The notes: generated by a model not told the origin, from the sequence alone. A stretch of 64,000 bases of DNA from Neodiprion pinetum (GCF_021155775.2 NC_060238.1:13647042-13711041); one strand, 5' to 3'; shown: positions 10,469 to 21,490, counted from the stretch's first letter. Made by a program: numbers and translations.

Positions 10469-11660
10469 TATATTAGAAAAAGAATCGATCAGAATAATAA
10501 TTAAGATTTAAGAACCTTTAAGAAAAATTATTATATAAATCTTCAAAAAATGTATATCAAAAAATGTAATTGTTTTCCCTATGGACACATACATTTTTCT
10601 CATCTTTATATGTGTCACGTCCGGCGTATCGCCACACGTCTCCCTCATCTTGTCACTTTTCCACGATCATTAAAGTATCCTTATCATTTTATTCCTCTCC
10701 TCCTATTTCCATTCTGGCTCACGCCACTCGCTTTTTGCCGACTCTGCTATTTCTATTCCCCACCATTTTGCACACCTTACGTCTAATTCTTTTTACCACA
10801 GGTACTCCGATTCCAACGTTCGACACGAACAAGTCTTTTTTTCCAACACTCAACAATCTGACGTATAAGTTTACTTATCAATTGTGAACTACACACCCGG
10901 CTCAAAACTAGTCCGTGAATTATTCAACCAAATATATAGTCCGTACCTCAAACATCCAAACGTTATTTCACCCTATCCCAAGTTCCTGTTGTCTCCAGAC
11001 GTAGAGGCAAAGGCGAATCCGTTTGTTCCTTATCACTCGGGAATGAATGACGTCAAAGGATGTAACATATGCATCTGAAATACACAAAAACAAATGATGT
11101 AATTTTCAGAAATTTAATGTATACCTAGCATCATGTAAGTCTTCGTTGTAAAGAAACCAATTAATCGAATTTGTTATAAAAGTCATGAAATGCATGAATT
11201 GCTAGCAACCAACGACTAAATCAGGTGAAATTAATATATAAAGGCTGAGTTTTTTATCTTGAGACATCGAAATATCTCAAGAAATACGCATTGTACAAAG
11301 AAATTTTCGAGTCCAAAACTGTTTGATTTGGAGGGGGAAAACTCACCCCGTAAAATTCAACCCCCCACCCCGAACCCTGAGGGCGTGATGGGTAGTAACT
11401 TCAAAATCTTAAATGGAAACCCCTATTTTTTATTGTAGATTCAAATTCTCCATGAGAAAATACGCAAATTTTATTGGAAACTTTGTTTCGATTGCATACA
11501 GATGGCGCTGTACTTGTAAAATATCAGATTGTCGATTATTCTAAGGCATTATTCCATTATTCTAAGATGAACGAATACGTGTCGAACGGTTTTAACGGTA
11601 CAAGTCGGAAAACTATCGGGTTGCTTGTTTTCAAGTGATCTTTTACATAAAGTTCTTAAA
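10469..11660. other. Unassigned DNA between transposons
   Basis: Short frames at 10570-10887 and 10884-11078 (the latter starting MNYTPGSKLVREL) have no recognised domain and could be remains of the P1 element interrupted by copy 1. From about 11280 to 11650 the sequence, with a TTTTTATTGTAGATTCAAATT stretch, looks like the noncoding part of the neighbouring mariner relic. Confidence 0.3.
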
Positions 11661-12120
11661 TTAGTGACCTTCCACTTGGTTGCGTTTATTGATCCGCGCT
11701 TCGAATGATTGTACACAACTGAGAAGTGTCTCTGGTGTTATTTTTGGACAAGCATTTCTGATTCGCTGAATCATGTTCTCAAGAGTCGTTTGCACTCCTC
11801 GATAAACATCACCCTTCAAATAACCCTACATATAAAAATTCGGTGACCTGAGATCTGTCGATCTGGCGGGCCTATTCAGCAGACCCGCTCTATCAATCCA
11901 GCGACCAGTGAATTTGGGATCCAGTACTTCTCGTGCGAGTGCCGAGTAATGCGCTGGACAACCGGCATGTGGAAACCACATGTTCTGTCGCACTTCCAAG
12001 CTAAGTTCTTCAAAGCAAGAGAATATCGTTCCTGCTCTCATCCCCGAAGGCTGTGATGGCGAGTTGAACTGCTCTAACCAACAAGTCTTCGGGCAGGTAG
12101 AGGGCCCATTCTCGCGGCAC
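11661..12120 (-). pseudogene. Second mariner-family transposase fragment, C-terminal part
   Basis: Read on the minus strand this is the C-terminal half of a mariner-type transposase of a different family from copy 1. It has an RQNMWF segment, then a PAHYS segment, a GRWIDR segment, a GYLKGDVYRG segment and the end SFEARINKRNQVEGH before TAA. Family members have QHDG at the second catalytic Asp; here it is PHAG. The third site, normally SPDL, is changed to STDL. A stop follows the NFYM segment. It is dead and lacks its N-terminal half. No terminal repeats were identified. Confidence 0.7.
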
Positions 12121-12378
12121 ATGCACATCAGATGAAATGTATACGTTCCCCGTTTTTTGGAAGAAAAAAAATAAAAAATTAATACATTGAAAAAAAGTAC
12201 TATTCTTGTACAGCTCACTGATCGAAATAACGATGTATTCGAAATGTTTTGAGATTTTTTTTTTTTTTTTCAAATGACCTCGAAAAAAAACACACGTTGA
12301 ATTATTTCCATTCACTCGAGTGATATCCTCAAGTTGTTGCACAATAAACGTAAAGACTTTATGATTTCGAAAAATTAA

Positions 12379-12460
12379 CGACGGAGCCAGGAATCGAACC
12401 TGGCGTCTAAAGATGCTCGACCGGCGCCTTACTCGACTAGACCACCCAGCCGCCCTAACT
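12379..12460 (-). repeat. tRNA-like SINE head
   Basis: Minus strand: GGCTGGGTGGTCTAGT...GCCAGGTTCGATTCCTGGC. The T-arm pairs perfectly and the acceptor pairs about 6 of 7 positions, but the anticodon arm is poor. A polymerase III promoter role is plausible. Confidence 0.5.
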
Positions 12461-12856
12461 CTGTTGTCGTTAATTTCTCTCATCATTAGTGAGTTCGAAT
12501 TTGTTTTGATGTGCTTGGTATGTGCAGATAGGAATGTTTGTCTCTTAAGCACCCTGTGTCAGAATGTATGTACAATTTTTCGGAATCACCAATTTCTCTA
12601 ATTTATATCTTTCAACAATGATCTTCGCGTAATTAATGATATGCACATCCGCATATCATTCATGAGACGGCTTTGCCCGTCTCACGTGGCTTCCCATCGG
12701 AAGCAAAAATCCAAAATGTCAACATTCATCATCTAGATACATTCTTACATATGGTGCTCCAAGAAACGAAAATTCATATTCACACATACCCGGGCACACG
12801 AAAACGAATTCGAACTCACTGATGATGAGAGAAATTAACGACAACAGAGTCAGAGC

Positions 12857-12932
12857 GGCTAGGTGGTCTAGTGGAGTAAGGCTCCGGTCAAGCATTTCTA
12901 GACGCCAGGTTCAATTCCTGGCTCCGTCGTTG
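12857..12932 (+). repeat. tRNA-like SINE head
   Basis: Plus-strand copy of the module at 12379-12460, with B box GGTTCAATTCC and flanks TTAACGAC (12835 region) and GTCGTTGA. Confidence 0.5.
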
Positions 12933-13301
12933 ATTTTTCGAAATCTCCAAATTTTCAAATTTCCACTCCATTAACAATATCCTTCTCGTAAAAAAATCAT
13001 TTGCACACCCGCATATCATTCATTAGACGGCTTCGCTTGTTTTACGTGGCTTTCCATAAAGAAGCAAGGATTCAAAAGGGTGAATACACCATCTACACAT
13101 TAAAGTCCTATATACATTTACACAGTGCTTGGAGAGACGAAATTTTTTATACGTAGAAACTTTATATCTGCACTGGTTTCAATCACCCACCTGAACACTG
13201 CAATTGTTCGTAACAGAATGATTTTATCAGACGTATGGGGCACCCCTCGTACATCATCTTCATGTGTTTGGGTTCTAATTAAACCTATATGAAATCGTAG
13301 A

Positions 13302-13700
13302 GTGGTTGACACTTGTCGGTTACGTTTGTATAATATTTCTGATTCACTCTGCTCTACTGCACTAGTGTGTAGGCTTCGATACCATAAACCTGACACCCGT
13401 AGGCAAAGTAAAACATCACCATCTACTAATAAGACTATTCTTCCGTGTATCACTGGCGATAAGTTCACTACCACAGCTCTCTCGTACGTGACGCGTGTGA
13501 AAATCCTTTGCCAAAAACTGCTCTACCATCCTACATGCGCTGCAGGTTCGTTCGAGAAATATCTTGAAATGTTGGTTAAAGAATATCGCATACGGTTGTT
13601 TACGAATTTTCGACAACGTGTGAGTCACGATGTTGTTTACCCATACAAGGAACCGTACCACCGTGAAGCAGTCATTCTGAATCAAGCCTTGGAACCATAG
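13302..13700 (+). pseudogene. Polinton-associated gene of unknown function
   Basis: A 132-codon frame whose later part (SYVTRVKIL... then a segment ending before the next gene at 13738) has a broken homologue in P3 at 31825-32310. In both places it stands directly upstream of the MDSEKCLK gene and the polymerase N-terminus. That conserved order is the evidence that it belongs to the Polinton. No domain is recognised. The P3 copy has stops, and the 5' end here is uncertain. Confidence 0.4.
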
Positions 13701-13737
13701 CATTTTTGAGTCTGTGCGATAGAAGAAGGAACAAGCA

Positions 13738-14312
13738 TGGATTCCGAAAAGTGCTTGAAATCAATAAAAATCATTAAGACCGCGCCTAAGATTTTTTCTG
13801 AAAAATCTTCACCGACAGAAATTCAAAAGTGTATTCGATTTGGAACCCAAAATACCAGACTTTTGGATAAAATTTTACGAAACAACGCATCAACGATCAG
13901 ACAGAAGACATGAGTTTTGACCACAAATGGAATCTAGAAATCGTTGACAGCTTAATTTCAACACTTTCAAACACTATGTAATGGATTACAAAGCCGACGG
14001 AGAAACGATCGAGTACGGTGGAAACATTTGGAGACAGCTTTTGAGAGCCGCATTAGAGCGGGAGCCGTATTCAGTCTGCGGCATAAGGACTTGAGCAGGT
14101 TCTTGAAAGATGCGAAACACCTCGTCGTTGCAAGACGGAAGAAGATGCTGCAAAAGGCAGGAAGTTTGACAGCGAACTGTGTCTTGTCCTATAAATTCAG
14201 TGTGACAAAGAACGCTGAAATTATAGAAGAAATTAAATTTTTAAATACTAAAAATCAACTCATCCGCCAACCAACGGATATACACGGTTGGTTTGAAGAG
14301 AACGTGAAGTAG
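13738..14312 (+). pseudogene. Polinton gene upstream of polymerase, two broken pieces
   Basis: ATG at 13738 opens MDSEKCLK, matching the P3 copy at 32355-32576. The frame breaks near 13880, after the FGTQN segment. A second open stretch at 14028-14312 ends in DIHGWFEENVK; its first part, in another frame, reads like the REPYSVCGIRT segment. I cannot say whether this is one gene, two genes or the extreme N-terminus of the polymerase. No enzymatic motif is visible. Confidence 0.4.
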
Positions 14313-16934
14313 AGTGTTGGCCAAGGTGGTGGATTTCCAAAAAAAAAAAAAACTCTGGCTGGTCATCGACTAAAATAATCAATCTGAGTGTGAATATTAA
14401 CAAGTATGTACCGTCACGACGAGGTGTGTACCATACACACCACTACCTAAGGATATTCAAGATGAAAAGGCTATCGTCAACATTCGTAACAGCGACGCAT
14501 ATTGCTTTCGTTGGTCAGTCACCGCAGCTATCTTTCCATCCAACAACACTCCCAGCGTAGTTACCTCGTATCCACATTTCAGCTCTGTGCTACGGCAGGA
14601 TGGTTTGAATTTTCAATTGCCTTTAGATCAAATTATAAACTTTGAAAAACTTAACGAACTTTCGATTAACGTCTATGGTATAGAATAAACTGAAGGAAAA
14701 ACAGAAGCACAGTGAAATTGTACCCGTTTACTTAAACCGAAACAAGTCTGATAAACCTTCGATTCATCTTTTAGTGTTGAAGACTAAAATTGTTAATAAT
14801 GATGATGTTGATATGGAAAATGATGGAAAGAAAGTAACACATCATTTTGCATGAATTCGCAATTTATCGCGTTTAACAAGATCACAAATTTCTGGTCACC
14901 GTGTTCGTACTTGGTTATGCGATAGGTGTCTGTCAAAATTTCAATCTGAAAGATGTTTGTTGGAGCATAGAGTTGATTGCATGAGTTTGAACGAAACCAA
15001 AGTTATTTTACTAACAGAAGAGGATCAGATTCTGAAATTCAAAAATTTTACGTACGAAGAAACCGTTCCGTTCTGCATTTACGCGGATCTTAAATGTTTA
15101 CTGCAACCTACTTTTAAAAGTATACGAGGAAAACGACCCATTGATCAGAAGAATATTCCGTGCAGTAAAGCTTATTATCTACATTGTGCGTTTAAGGATT
15201 CAATTTTAAAATTCAAAATCAATCGTGGAGAGATTTGCATTCAATACTTTATAAATGAGTTAGTAGAATTAGCACATTCGTTGGAAGTATATTCAAAAAC
15301 TGCTGTACCTATGGAACCTTTGACGCGTGATCAAATTGACGAATTTCAATCTGCTGAAATACGTCATATTTGTGAAAAACCTTTCACGTCCAAAAACGTG
15401 AAACGTCGTAATCACTGTCATTTCACAGGGAAGTATCGTGGTGCTGCTCATCCGGGATGTAATTTAAATTATCAAAATTCACATGCTATTCCAGTGATAT
15501 TCGACAATCTATCAGGTTACGATGCGCATTTTCTGATTAAAGTATTGGCGACATCATTTAAGTGTATTATTTAGCTTTCACTCGTTAATGAAGAAAAGTA
15601 CATTTCATTCACTAAATATGTCAAGAGAACGAACGTTGAGTTCAGATTTCTAGATTCATTCAGTTTTATGCCCAGCAGCTTTGAGAAATCGGCATCGTAT
15701 TTGGAAAATAATCAAAAAACAATTACACGCAAATTTTGCAGGACCTTGGATGAATTTCAATTGTTGACCAGAAAAGGTATTTTCTTTTACGAATAGATCG
15801 AAAACTGGAAGAAGTTCGAGAGCAGACGACTACCAACCAAAGAACAGTTTTATTCTAAATTGATCGACATGGACATAACAGATGACGATTACGCGCACGC
15901 ATGCAAAGTTTGGCAAACTGTTAACGTTGGAACTTTGGGAGGATATTCGGACTTGTATTTACAGACAGACGTTATTTTACTGGCTGACGTTTTTCAAAAT
16001 CTTCAACGGAAGTGTTGGACGACGTATAGACTGTACCCGTTACATTATTACACAGCGTCCGGTCTATCGTTCGACGCAATGCTAAAGTGTACCGGCATCG
16101 AGCTCGAGCTTCTCACTGATATAGATATGATTATGTTTATCAAAAAAGGTATTCGTGGCCGTGTGTTGCAATGCTCTAAAAGACACGCAAAGGCCAATGA
16201 TATGTATATAGGAGCGGCATTCGATCCAGAAGTCGAAGAACCTTATCTCATGTACTGTGATGTTAACCATTTGTACGGGGCTGCTATGAGCTTTGCTCTG
16301 CTATGCAGTTGCTTCGAATGGGTGTCAGATTTCAGACGATGCGATGTTCTTAACACCTCAAAAGAAGCGCAGTTCGGTTACATATGAGAGGTAGATTTGA
16401 AATATCCTGAAGAATTGCGTGAAATGCATAAAGATTTACCACTGTGTCCACAGCATTACGTACCTCCGATTTCAAATAGTAGACAGTCAAAATTGACGAC
16501 CACGACTACTTTTTAATCAAAACTATGTTACTCATTATCGCGTTTTGATGCAATGTTTGCAAATAAGCTGAAGGTGAGTTAAAATTCACAGAGTACTTGA
16601 ATTCCGGCAAACACCGTGGCTCAAGAATGATAAAGATTTGAATACCGTTTCACGAAAAAAACTCCATCAACGAATTCGAAAAAAGCTTTCATTAACTAAT
16701 GAATAACGCAGTTTTCGGTGAAACGATGGAAAATGTTAGGAAGTACACAGATGTCAGGATGATCACGACATGGGATGAAAGATACGGTGCTAGAGCTGCT
16801 ATTTCCAAACCAAATTACCATAGCTGCACGATTTTCGAGAAGGACATGATAATAGTTGAATTGAGTAAAACGCAAGTCAAATTGAATGAGCCATTGTATG
16901 TAGGCTTCACCATTCTATATCTTTCGAGAACCTA

Positions 16935-17477
16935 AGTAGTAGAACAAGAAGAGTTCTGCGTAGAAACACCTTCTTTACCGACCAAGCCGACCAATCCGCC
17001 TATACGTGTATCCCAGACGCAAACCCTTGAAGGTTACCCCCACTCTCGTAAGATAAAATGTGCTCTGCCGACCGCTCGTCGGTTGAAAAATCTTCCAAAT
17101 GACCATGATCGTGGGTAAAAAATCCTCTAAATGACCATGATCGTCGGTAAAAAATGCCTGAAATTGCCGTGGTGTAACCCCTTGTGGAATCAATTGTGCT
17201 CTTTGTCGGTAAAGAAAATCATGTCATCGAGCGGGATCGATAACTGCATTACCGAGAGCACTTCGTGAATCCTCAGGCGTTCGAGCGGACCCCGTGGATC
17301 CTCCAACGTTCGACCGAGAATCCTGGCATGTGTCAGTTTTTGAGAGCTTCCAGAAGGTTCGAGAAGATTCTCACGGCCTTAAATGAATCTAGACTGACAA
17401 ACAATTCGTCCGACGTGTTTCGACTCGATGGTGAGCGGCATGCCGACAACGGATTGCGGTGCGACGTCGAATTCTGA
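16935..17477 (+). repeat. P2 left terminal inverted repeat
   Basis: Inverted match to 18923-19470, including CTTTACCGACC, CCCAGACGCAAACCCTTGAA, a doubled TAAATGACCATGATCG-type segment and GTCGAATTCTGAAAG at the inner edge. It contains one copy of the 147-bp subterminal module. Confidence 0.8.
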
Positions 17478-17539
17478 AAGGTTCTGAAATTTGTATGCGG
17501 CTGCCTCGACCCTGAGCGAATGTAGGCTCACAACTCTTC

Positions 17540-17878
17540 TTGAATTCCGAGTATTATCCGTATAGTAACCTGAACTTGGACATTAGTCACAATCGCTTTG
17601 CATCACTGTACGAGATGTACGCAAACTTTCAAGCCACTTATTACGGCAAAGAACCTCAGCCCCTGTTGACGAAGACCGAATTTCTACAGTACGAACCTTT
17701 GATTTTCATCGACTGTTCGAAACAAAACGTGGCTCTGAAATCTGGACCGGTAGATATTCGTATCGAATTCGAGGCTGATAATAACTTTTCTACTAGTACA
17801 TCTGCCTACTGCTTGATTTTACATTATCGTATAATTGAATATAACCCGCCGAGTGGTGGGGTGAGGAAATTGGTATAA
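17540..17878 (+). CDS. Polinton capsid-like protein, C-terminal fragment
   Basis: An open frame of 112 codons, preceded in frame by a few more residues but with no clear natural start, so it is probably the C-terminal part of a longer protein. The core PVDIRIEFEA...AYCLILHYRIIEYNP alternates beta-strand-like segments. I recognise this pattern from insect Maverick-associated proteins and think it could be the end of a jelly-roll capsid protein, but I cannot verify it here. It lies 40 bases upstream of the next gene; a TATAAAAA at 17873-17880 overlaps its stop and could be that gene's promoter. Confidence 0.5.
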   Translation: MNSEYYPYSNLNLDISHNRFASLYEMYANFQATYYGKEPQPLLTKTEFLQYEPLIFIDCSKQNVALKSGPVDIRIEFEADNNFSTSTSAYCLILHYRIIEYNPPSGGVRKLV

Positions 17879-17925
17879 AAACCTTCAACGTTGTGACAAT
17901 CGATTCAGTATTTTTCACGATGGAG
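17870..17925 (+). promoter_or_regulatory. Possible core promoter for the P2 second gene
   Basis: TATAAAAAC at 17873, then a TCAGTA initiator-like site about 30 bases downstream, then the ATG at 17920. The spacing fits an insect RNA polymerase II core promoter. Inference only. Confidence 0.35.
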
Positions 17926-18453
17926 TTCATAGTCGACGTACAAGGATTCAGAAGACCGGGTCCCGAGTATATACCAAAAGAGTTGGCAGTTGTGTCACTC
18001 GACGAAAATACCAACCCGTCAAATTTTCTCTTCAAACCTCCGTACGATTGGAATTATTCACTCGCTCCATTTAAAAGCAAAAATTTGTGGCTGTCACGGA
18101 ATTATCATCGACTATCCTGAGAAGGTGGTGATTCACCTTTTGAGAAGCTCGACTTCACCATCGAATGTATGTCGCTGTGTGATGCTTCAACGGTTCACGT
18201 GAAAGGTTTGGAGAAGAAAAGTTGGCTGCAGAAAATTCTGGGTGAAAAAGTTGGAGTAGTTGATTTGATGGATTTGGGTTGTCCGTCGTTGCAGAAATTG
18301 AATAGAATGTCAGACATGAATTTAAACTGTACGCATCATGCTATATTGCGTCCAAACTATGCAGCTCAAAACGTATTGTCACTGCGAAATTTTTACTCAA
18401 ACACGAAAGACAATCGGTATCTACTCGAACAGTTATTGATTCTCATTGCGTAA
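17920..18453 (+). pseudogene. Conserved insect Maverick protein (about 178 aa), one nonsense codon
   Basis: ATG at 17920 opens MEFIVDVQGF. Other segments are KELAVVSLDE, WLSRNYH, DASTVHVKGLEKKSWL, VVDLMDLGCPSLQKL and CTHHAI...AAQNVLSLRNF. The frame runs to TAA at 18451-18453 with a single TGA at about 18118, where the position after the NYH segment is expected to be Trp. Proteins of this pattern are common in insect repeats. The initial DVQG, a late His and a CA-x-x-N-type ending faintly resemble a DnaQ-like exonuclease layout, but I would not claim activity. A second, shorter copy lies in P3 on the minus strand (30780-31010). Confidence 0.55.
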
Positions 18454-18637
18454 AGCATGGGTACGGTACCGTTGAGTAAGAAACATGTAATTACAGTCAT
18501 ATATTATCATTATGAATTTCATGTAAAACTGTGATCTTTAGTTGTTTTTTTTTCAATAAAATATTTTGCATCGTCAATATCAACCGTTAATTCAGAACCT
18601 TTGTCCTGCTAGTTAAGAGTTTATTTCAGAACCTTCC

Positions 18638-19045
18638 AGAATTCAACGTCGCACCGAAATCCTTTGACCGTATGCCGCTCACCGTCGTGTCGAAACACGT
18701 TGGACGATTCCGAGTATTGTTTTCGATGGACGATTCCGAGAATTGTTTGTCTCAAATTCGTTCAAGGCCAGAGCGGGTGTTTCAGAATTCAACGTCGCAC
18801 CGAAATCCTTTGACCGCATGCCGCTCACCGTCGAGTCAAAACACGTCGGACGATTGCCAGTATTGTTTCCGTTGGACAATTCCGAGAATTGTTTTGTCTA
18901 AAATTCGTCTAAGGCCAGAGGGAGTCTTTCAGAATTCAACGTCGCACCGAAATCCTTTGACCATATGCCGCTCACCGTCGAGTCGAAACACGTCGGACGA
19001 ATTTTTTGTCAGTCTAGATTCATTCAAGGCCGTGAGAATCTTCTC
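18638..19045. repeat. Three tandem 146-147-bp subterminal modules of P2
   Basis: Units begin at 18638, 18784 and 18931, each starting AGAATTCAACGTCGCACCG and including GCCGCTCACCGTCG and ACGTCGGACGA. The left inverted repeat has only one unit. The same module, more diverged, is found at about 3010-3260, 29900-30000 and 40090-40200. Confidence 0.85.
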
Positions 19046-19470
19046 GAACCTTCTGGAAGCTCTCAAAACCTAACACATGCCAGGATTCTCGGTCGAACGT
19101 TGGAGGATCCACGGGGTCCGCTCGAACGCCTGAGGATTCACGAAGTGCTCTCGGTAATGCAGTTATCGATCCCGCTCGATGACATGATTTTTTTTACCGA
19201 CAAAGAGCACAATTTATTCCACAAGGGGTTACACCACGGCAATTTCAGGCATTTTTTGCCGACGATCATGGTCATTTGGAGGATTTTTTACCGACAATCA
19301 TGGTCATTTGGGAGATTTTTTCACCGACGAGCGGTCAGCAGAGCACTTTTATCTTACGAGAGTGGGGGTGACCTTCAAGGGTTTGCGTCTGGGATGCACG
19401 TATAGGCGGATTGGTCGGCATGGTCGGTAAAGAAGGTGTTTCTACGCAGAATTTTCCTTGTTATACTACC
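18923..19470 (-). repeat. P2 right terminal inverted repeat
   Basis: Inverted partner of 16935-17477. The outermost 14 bases on the minus strand are GGTAGTATAACAAG. It ends directly at the AACCTA duplication. Confidence 0.8.
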
Positions 19471-20235
19471 AACCTACATTCACGATTTTCACTATAATTA
19501 TGTTGGAAATTTGGAAACCATGCAAAATTAATGTACACCGATACAGATAGTTCAATTTATCAATTCACTGTCCGTGACATATACCAGTGTGTGAGAGTGG
19601 ATTTGCGCAAATTCCACACGTCTGATTACCCATACGATAACCTCTATGGAATGCCTTGAGCGAATGAAAAAGTCCACATATTGATGAAAGACAAAAATAA
19701 TGGAAAGATCATGTTAGAATTTGTTTGAATAAGAGCTAAATTACATTCATTTCGAGTGTCAAGAGATAAGAAAGATCAAAAATGGGCGAAAGGTGTCAAA
19801 GAATGAGCATTGAAAACAATAAATTCTAACGATTACAGGGAATGTGCTTTACAACATAAAAATGCAATAAAAAGTCAGAATTTGATATCGAGTCAAAAAC
19901 ATGAAGTTTATACTGCAGAAAAGAAGAAGCCTAGCACGGAGCTGGAATGACGACAAGAGGATCGTATTCCACGTTACGACCGACAAGCTGCCGTGGGGCT
20001 ATAGACCATGTGAATAAACTGGACCTCAAGTTATGAGATATGCTTTAGGTTTATAATTACTACATCGTAGCGTATAGGGTATGACGTGAAATTTTAGAGT
20101 GATGTATATAATAGATTCATAGCATCAGGTATCAAAGTATACTCAATATACAGAGTGTAAAATAAAGACATACTTAATACAACAAAAAAAAATTAATTTA
20201 TTTAATTTATCATGTTATATGTCAGATTCATTTAC

Positions 20236-21120
20236 TCAAATGTACTTGTTGTGTGTACTGTCAAAACCTAACCATTTTTCACTAAATTTTTTCCCTTGTT
20301 TCTTGAGAACCTTTTCCAAGAGATAGATATCCGGATGTTCAACCTTGAGAAGTTTCTGTTCGTAGAAACCACCAGCTGTGGATTTATTTCGATAACCTTT
20401 TAGCTTGTACGTCACAGGATGGGTATTGTCTACTTGGCGTATGGTGAATATCTCCGTCGTCCAGTTAAAGGTGTGACCTGTCTCGAATACGTTTTTGAAT
20501 TCGCCGATTCGTACTTTGTCACCAGTTTTGAACTTTACCGGTTTGGTAGGTATCGCTTGAAGCCCTCCGTACGCCTGACGTGATAATTGTCTTTCGTTCG
20601 CAACGGTGACATCCGATGGCTTCATTCGTATGGTTCGGTGTTTGGTGTTGTTGTAAACTGATACTAAATTAGATGAGATGTGGAGCTTGTACCTTCCTTG
20701 TATACTGAGCCGTTTCCACATTTTACTTTGCAGCGTACAATCAAAGCGTTCGAAGATCGATGCCTTCAGATTACTGCACGTGGAATAAAATTTGATTCCA
20801 TAGCGTGTCATGAGAGATTCAAATTTTTAGTTGTCAAATTCCGTTCCTTTATCCACGTATGATTTTTTTGGTACACATCCTTGAACTAGCACAGATCCCA
20901 TCACCTTCGTGACATCAATCCCGGACTTGCTCTTTATCGGTACAGCGAACGCATACTTTGAAAAAATGTCAATGACTGTGAGCATATACTCGTAGCCTTT
21001 GTTTTGTCCAACGTACGACATCATATTAACAAGATCTGCCTGTCAGGTCTCGTCGACGCCGCGCACGTCTACACGTCGACGCGGGTAATTCCGGCGTGCA
21101 GACTTATGCAGTTCCGTCAC
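20236..21120 (-). pseudogene. int: Polinton integrase (retroviral-type rve), broken
   Basis: Inserts the element into the genome with DDE chemistry. On the minus strand, an LHKSARRNYPRRR segment and QADLVNMM (first Asp) at about 21025 are followed by YMLTVIDIFSKYAF, YVDKGTEFDN (second Asp) and an FERF segment (Glu). The C-terminal half has KPVKFKTGDKVRI, an SH3-like and chromo-like region, then ends HNKYI and TAA at 20236. Breaks: a TGA replaces the Trp before QADL, a TAA follows TEFDN, and the frame between the catalytic Glu and residue 190 is disturbed. Convergent with polB. P3 keeps only the last residues of a second copy. Confidence 0.85.
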
Positions 21121-21490
21121 CAGCTCCAGCTTTTCGTTCATAATCCAATGATCTCAGTCCGGCGTTCAATATCGGAATGATTTCTGCGTTCCGAATCGAC
21201 TGTTTTCTGTCTGCTCTCAAATCTTCGAAAAAGGTATCCAAGGCTTTTTCCGTGGTGATCTCCGAACCTTTGATCATTTGATCGAGGTTGTCGATTTGTT
21301 CCTGCAGCAAGTTGAATTTTCGGCTTCGAATTTTTAAAGTTACAGCATCGTTCGGCTCTACGGGATCAGTGACATTTCCCAGTCTCTTGTTCCGTATATC
21401 GCAATGCCCGTCCGCTGTTATTAAAAACCCGATGCCGGGAGGACCGCAAGTGCTCGCTGCTGTGTTTTCATATTGCTGACGTCCAAACAC
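21104..21490 (-). CDS. Polinton fibre-like/coiled-coil protein fragment
   Basis: An open frame of 128 codons beginning MFGRQQYEN. A GIGFLITADGHCDIRNKRL segment followed by VTDPVEPNDAV resembles the turn-rich repeats of tail-fibre-like proteins. A coiled-coil-like stretch with EQIDNLDQMI and a DLRADRKQS segment comes next. I know this type as a common Polinton ORF lying between the ATPase and integrase genes, which is its position here. It overlaps the decayed integrase start by about 15 bases. The N-terminus may be missing; the function is not established. Confidence 0.5.
   Translation of the reverse strand: MFGRQQYENTAASTCGPPGIGFLITADGHCDIRNKRLGNVTDPVEPNDAVTLKIRSRKFNLLQEQIDNLDQMIKGSEITTEKALDTFFEDLRADRKQSIRNAEIIPILNAGLRSLDYERKAGAGDGTA

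Larger units (their letters stand above)
12370..13110. mobile_element. Pair of tRNA-derived SINE-like repeats in opposite orientation
   Basis: Two tRNA-like heads face outward (minus at about 12379-12460, plus at about 12857-12932). Each has an A-box-like TGGTCTAGT and a B-box-like GGTTCRATTCC in a GCCAGG...CCTGGC arm. The modules are bounded by TTAACGAC and its inverse GTCGTTRA. A body segment with CGCATATCATTCAT, AGACGGCTT and CGTGGCTT occurs twice in direct orientation (about 12640-12720 and 12995-13065). The cloverleaf is imperfect, so these are not called as working tRNA genes. Confidence 0.55.
16935..19470. mobile_element. Mini-Polinton P2, complete 2,536-bp element nested in polB
   Basis: The outer ends are AGTAGTAGAACAAG (left) and, on the minus strand, GGTAGTATAACAAG (right). 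The flanks are the 6-bp duplication AACCTA at 16929-16934 and 19471-19476, the length Polintons are known to make. Joining the flanks with one AACCTA puts the polymerase frame back in register. The element carries long inverted repeats, a capsid-like C-terminal fragment and a second conserved gene. It has no polymerase or integrase, so it must have been moved by enzymes supplied elsewhere (inference). Confidence 0.85.
14446..20017 (+). pseudogene. polB: Polinton protein-primed DNA polymerase B, interrupted by P2
   Basis: Replicates the element from its protein-primed ends. Order: N-terminal segment with KAIVNIRNSD and CFRWS (14446 on); zinc-binding CDRC...C (14915-14980); exonuclease I site YADLKC (15080), where the usual acidic DFE triad is DLK; exonuclease II FDNLSGYDAHFLIK (15500-15540); exonuclease III with TDVILLADVF (15965-15995); polymerase motif A DVNHLYG (16258-16280); motif B NNAVFGETMENVRK (16700-16740). 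P2 follows at 16935-19470. After it come motif C YTDTDS (19533-19551) and the C-terminal LPWGYRP ending TAA at 20015-20017. Many stops and frameshifts lie in between (for example near 15575, 15795, 16385 and 16515). Convergent with the integrase gene 218 bases on. Confidence 0.88.

Noticed and set aside
12381..12456. Functional tRNA gene
   Set aside because: A and B boxes and T-arm are good, but acceptor and anticodon arms are imperfect and the module is repeated with decay in other places, so it is tRNA-derived repeat.
13124..13135. Another RSS-like end because CACAGTG occurs here
   Set aside because: No nonamer at 12 or 22-23 bases, no inverted partner and no duplication; a chance heptamer.
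13118..13474. 118-codon minus-strand frame
   Set aside because: It lies opposite the Polinton-associated frame at 13302-13700, which has a homologue in P3; the minus frame has none.
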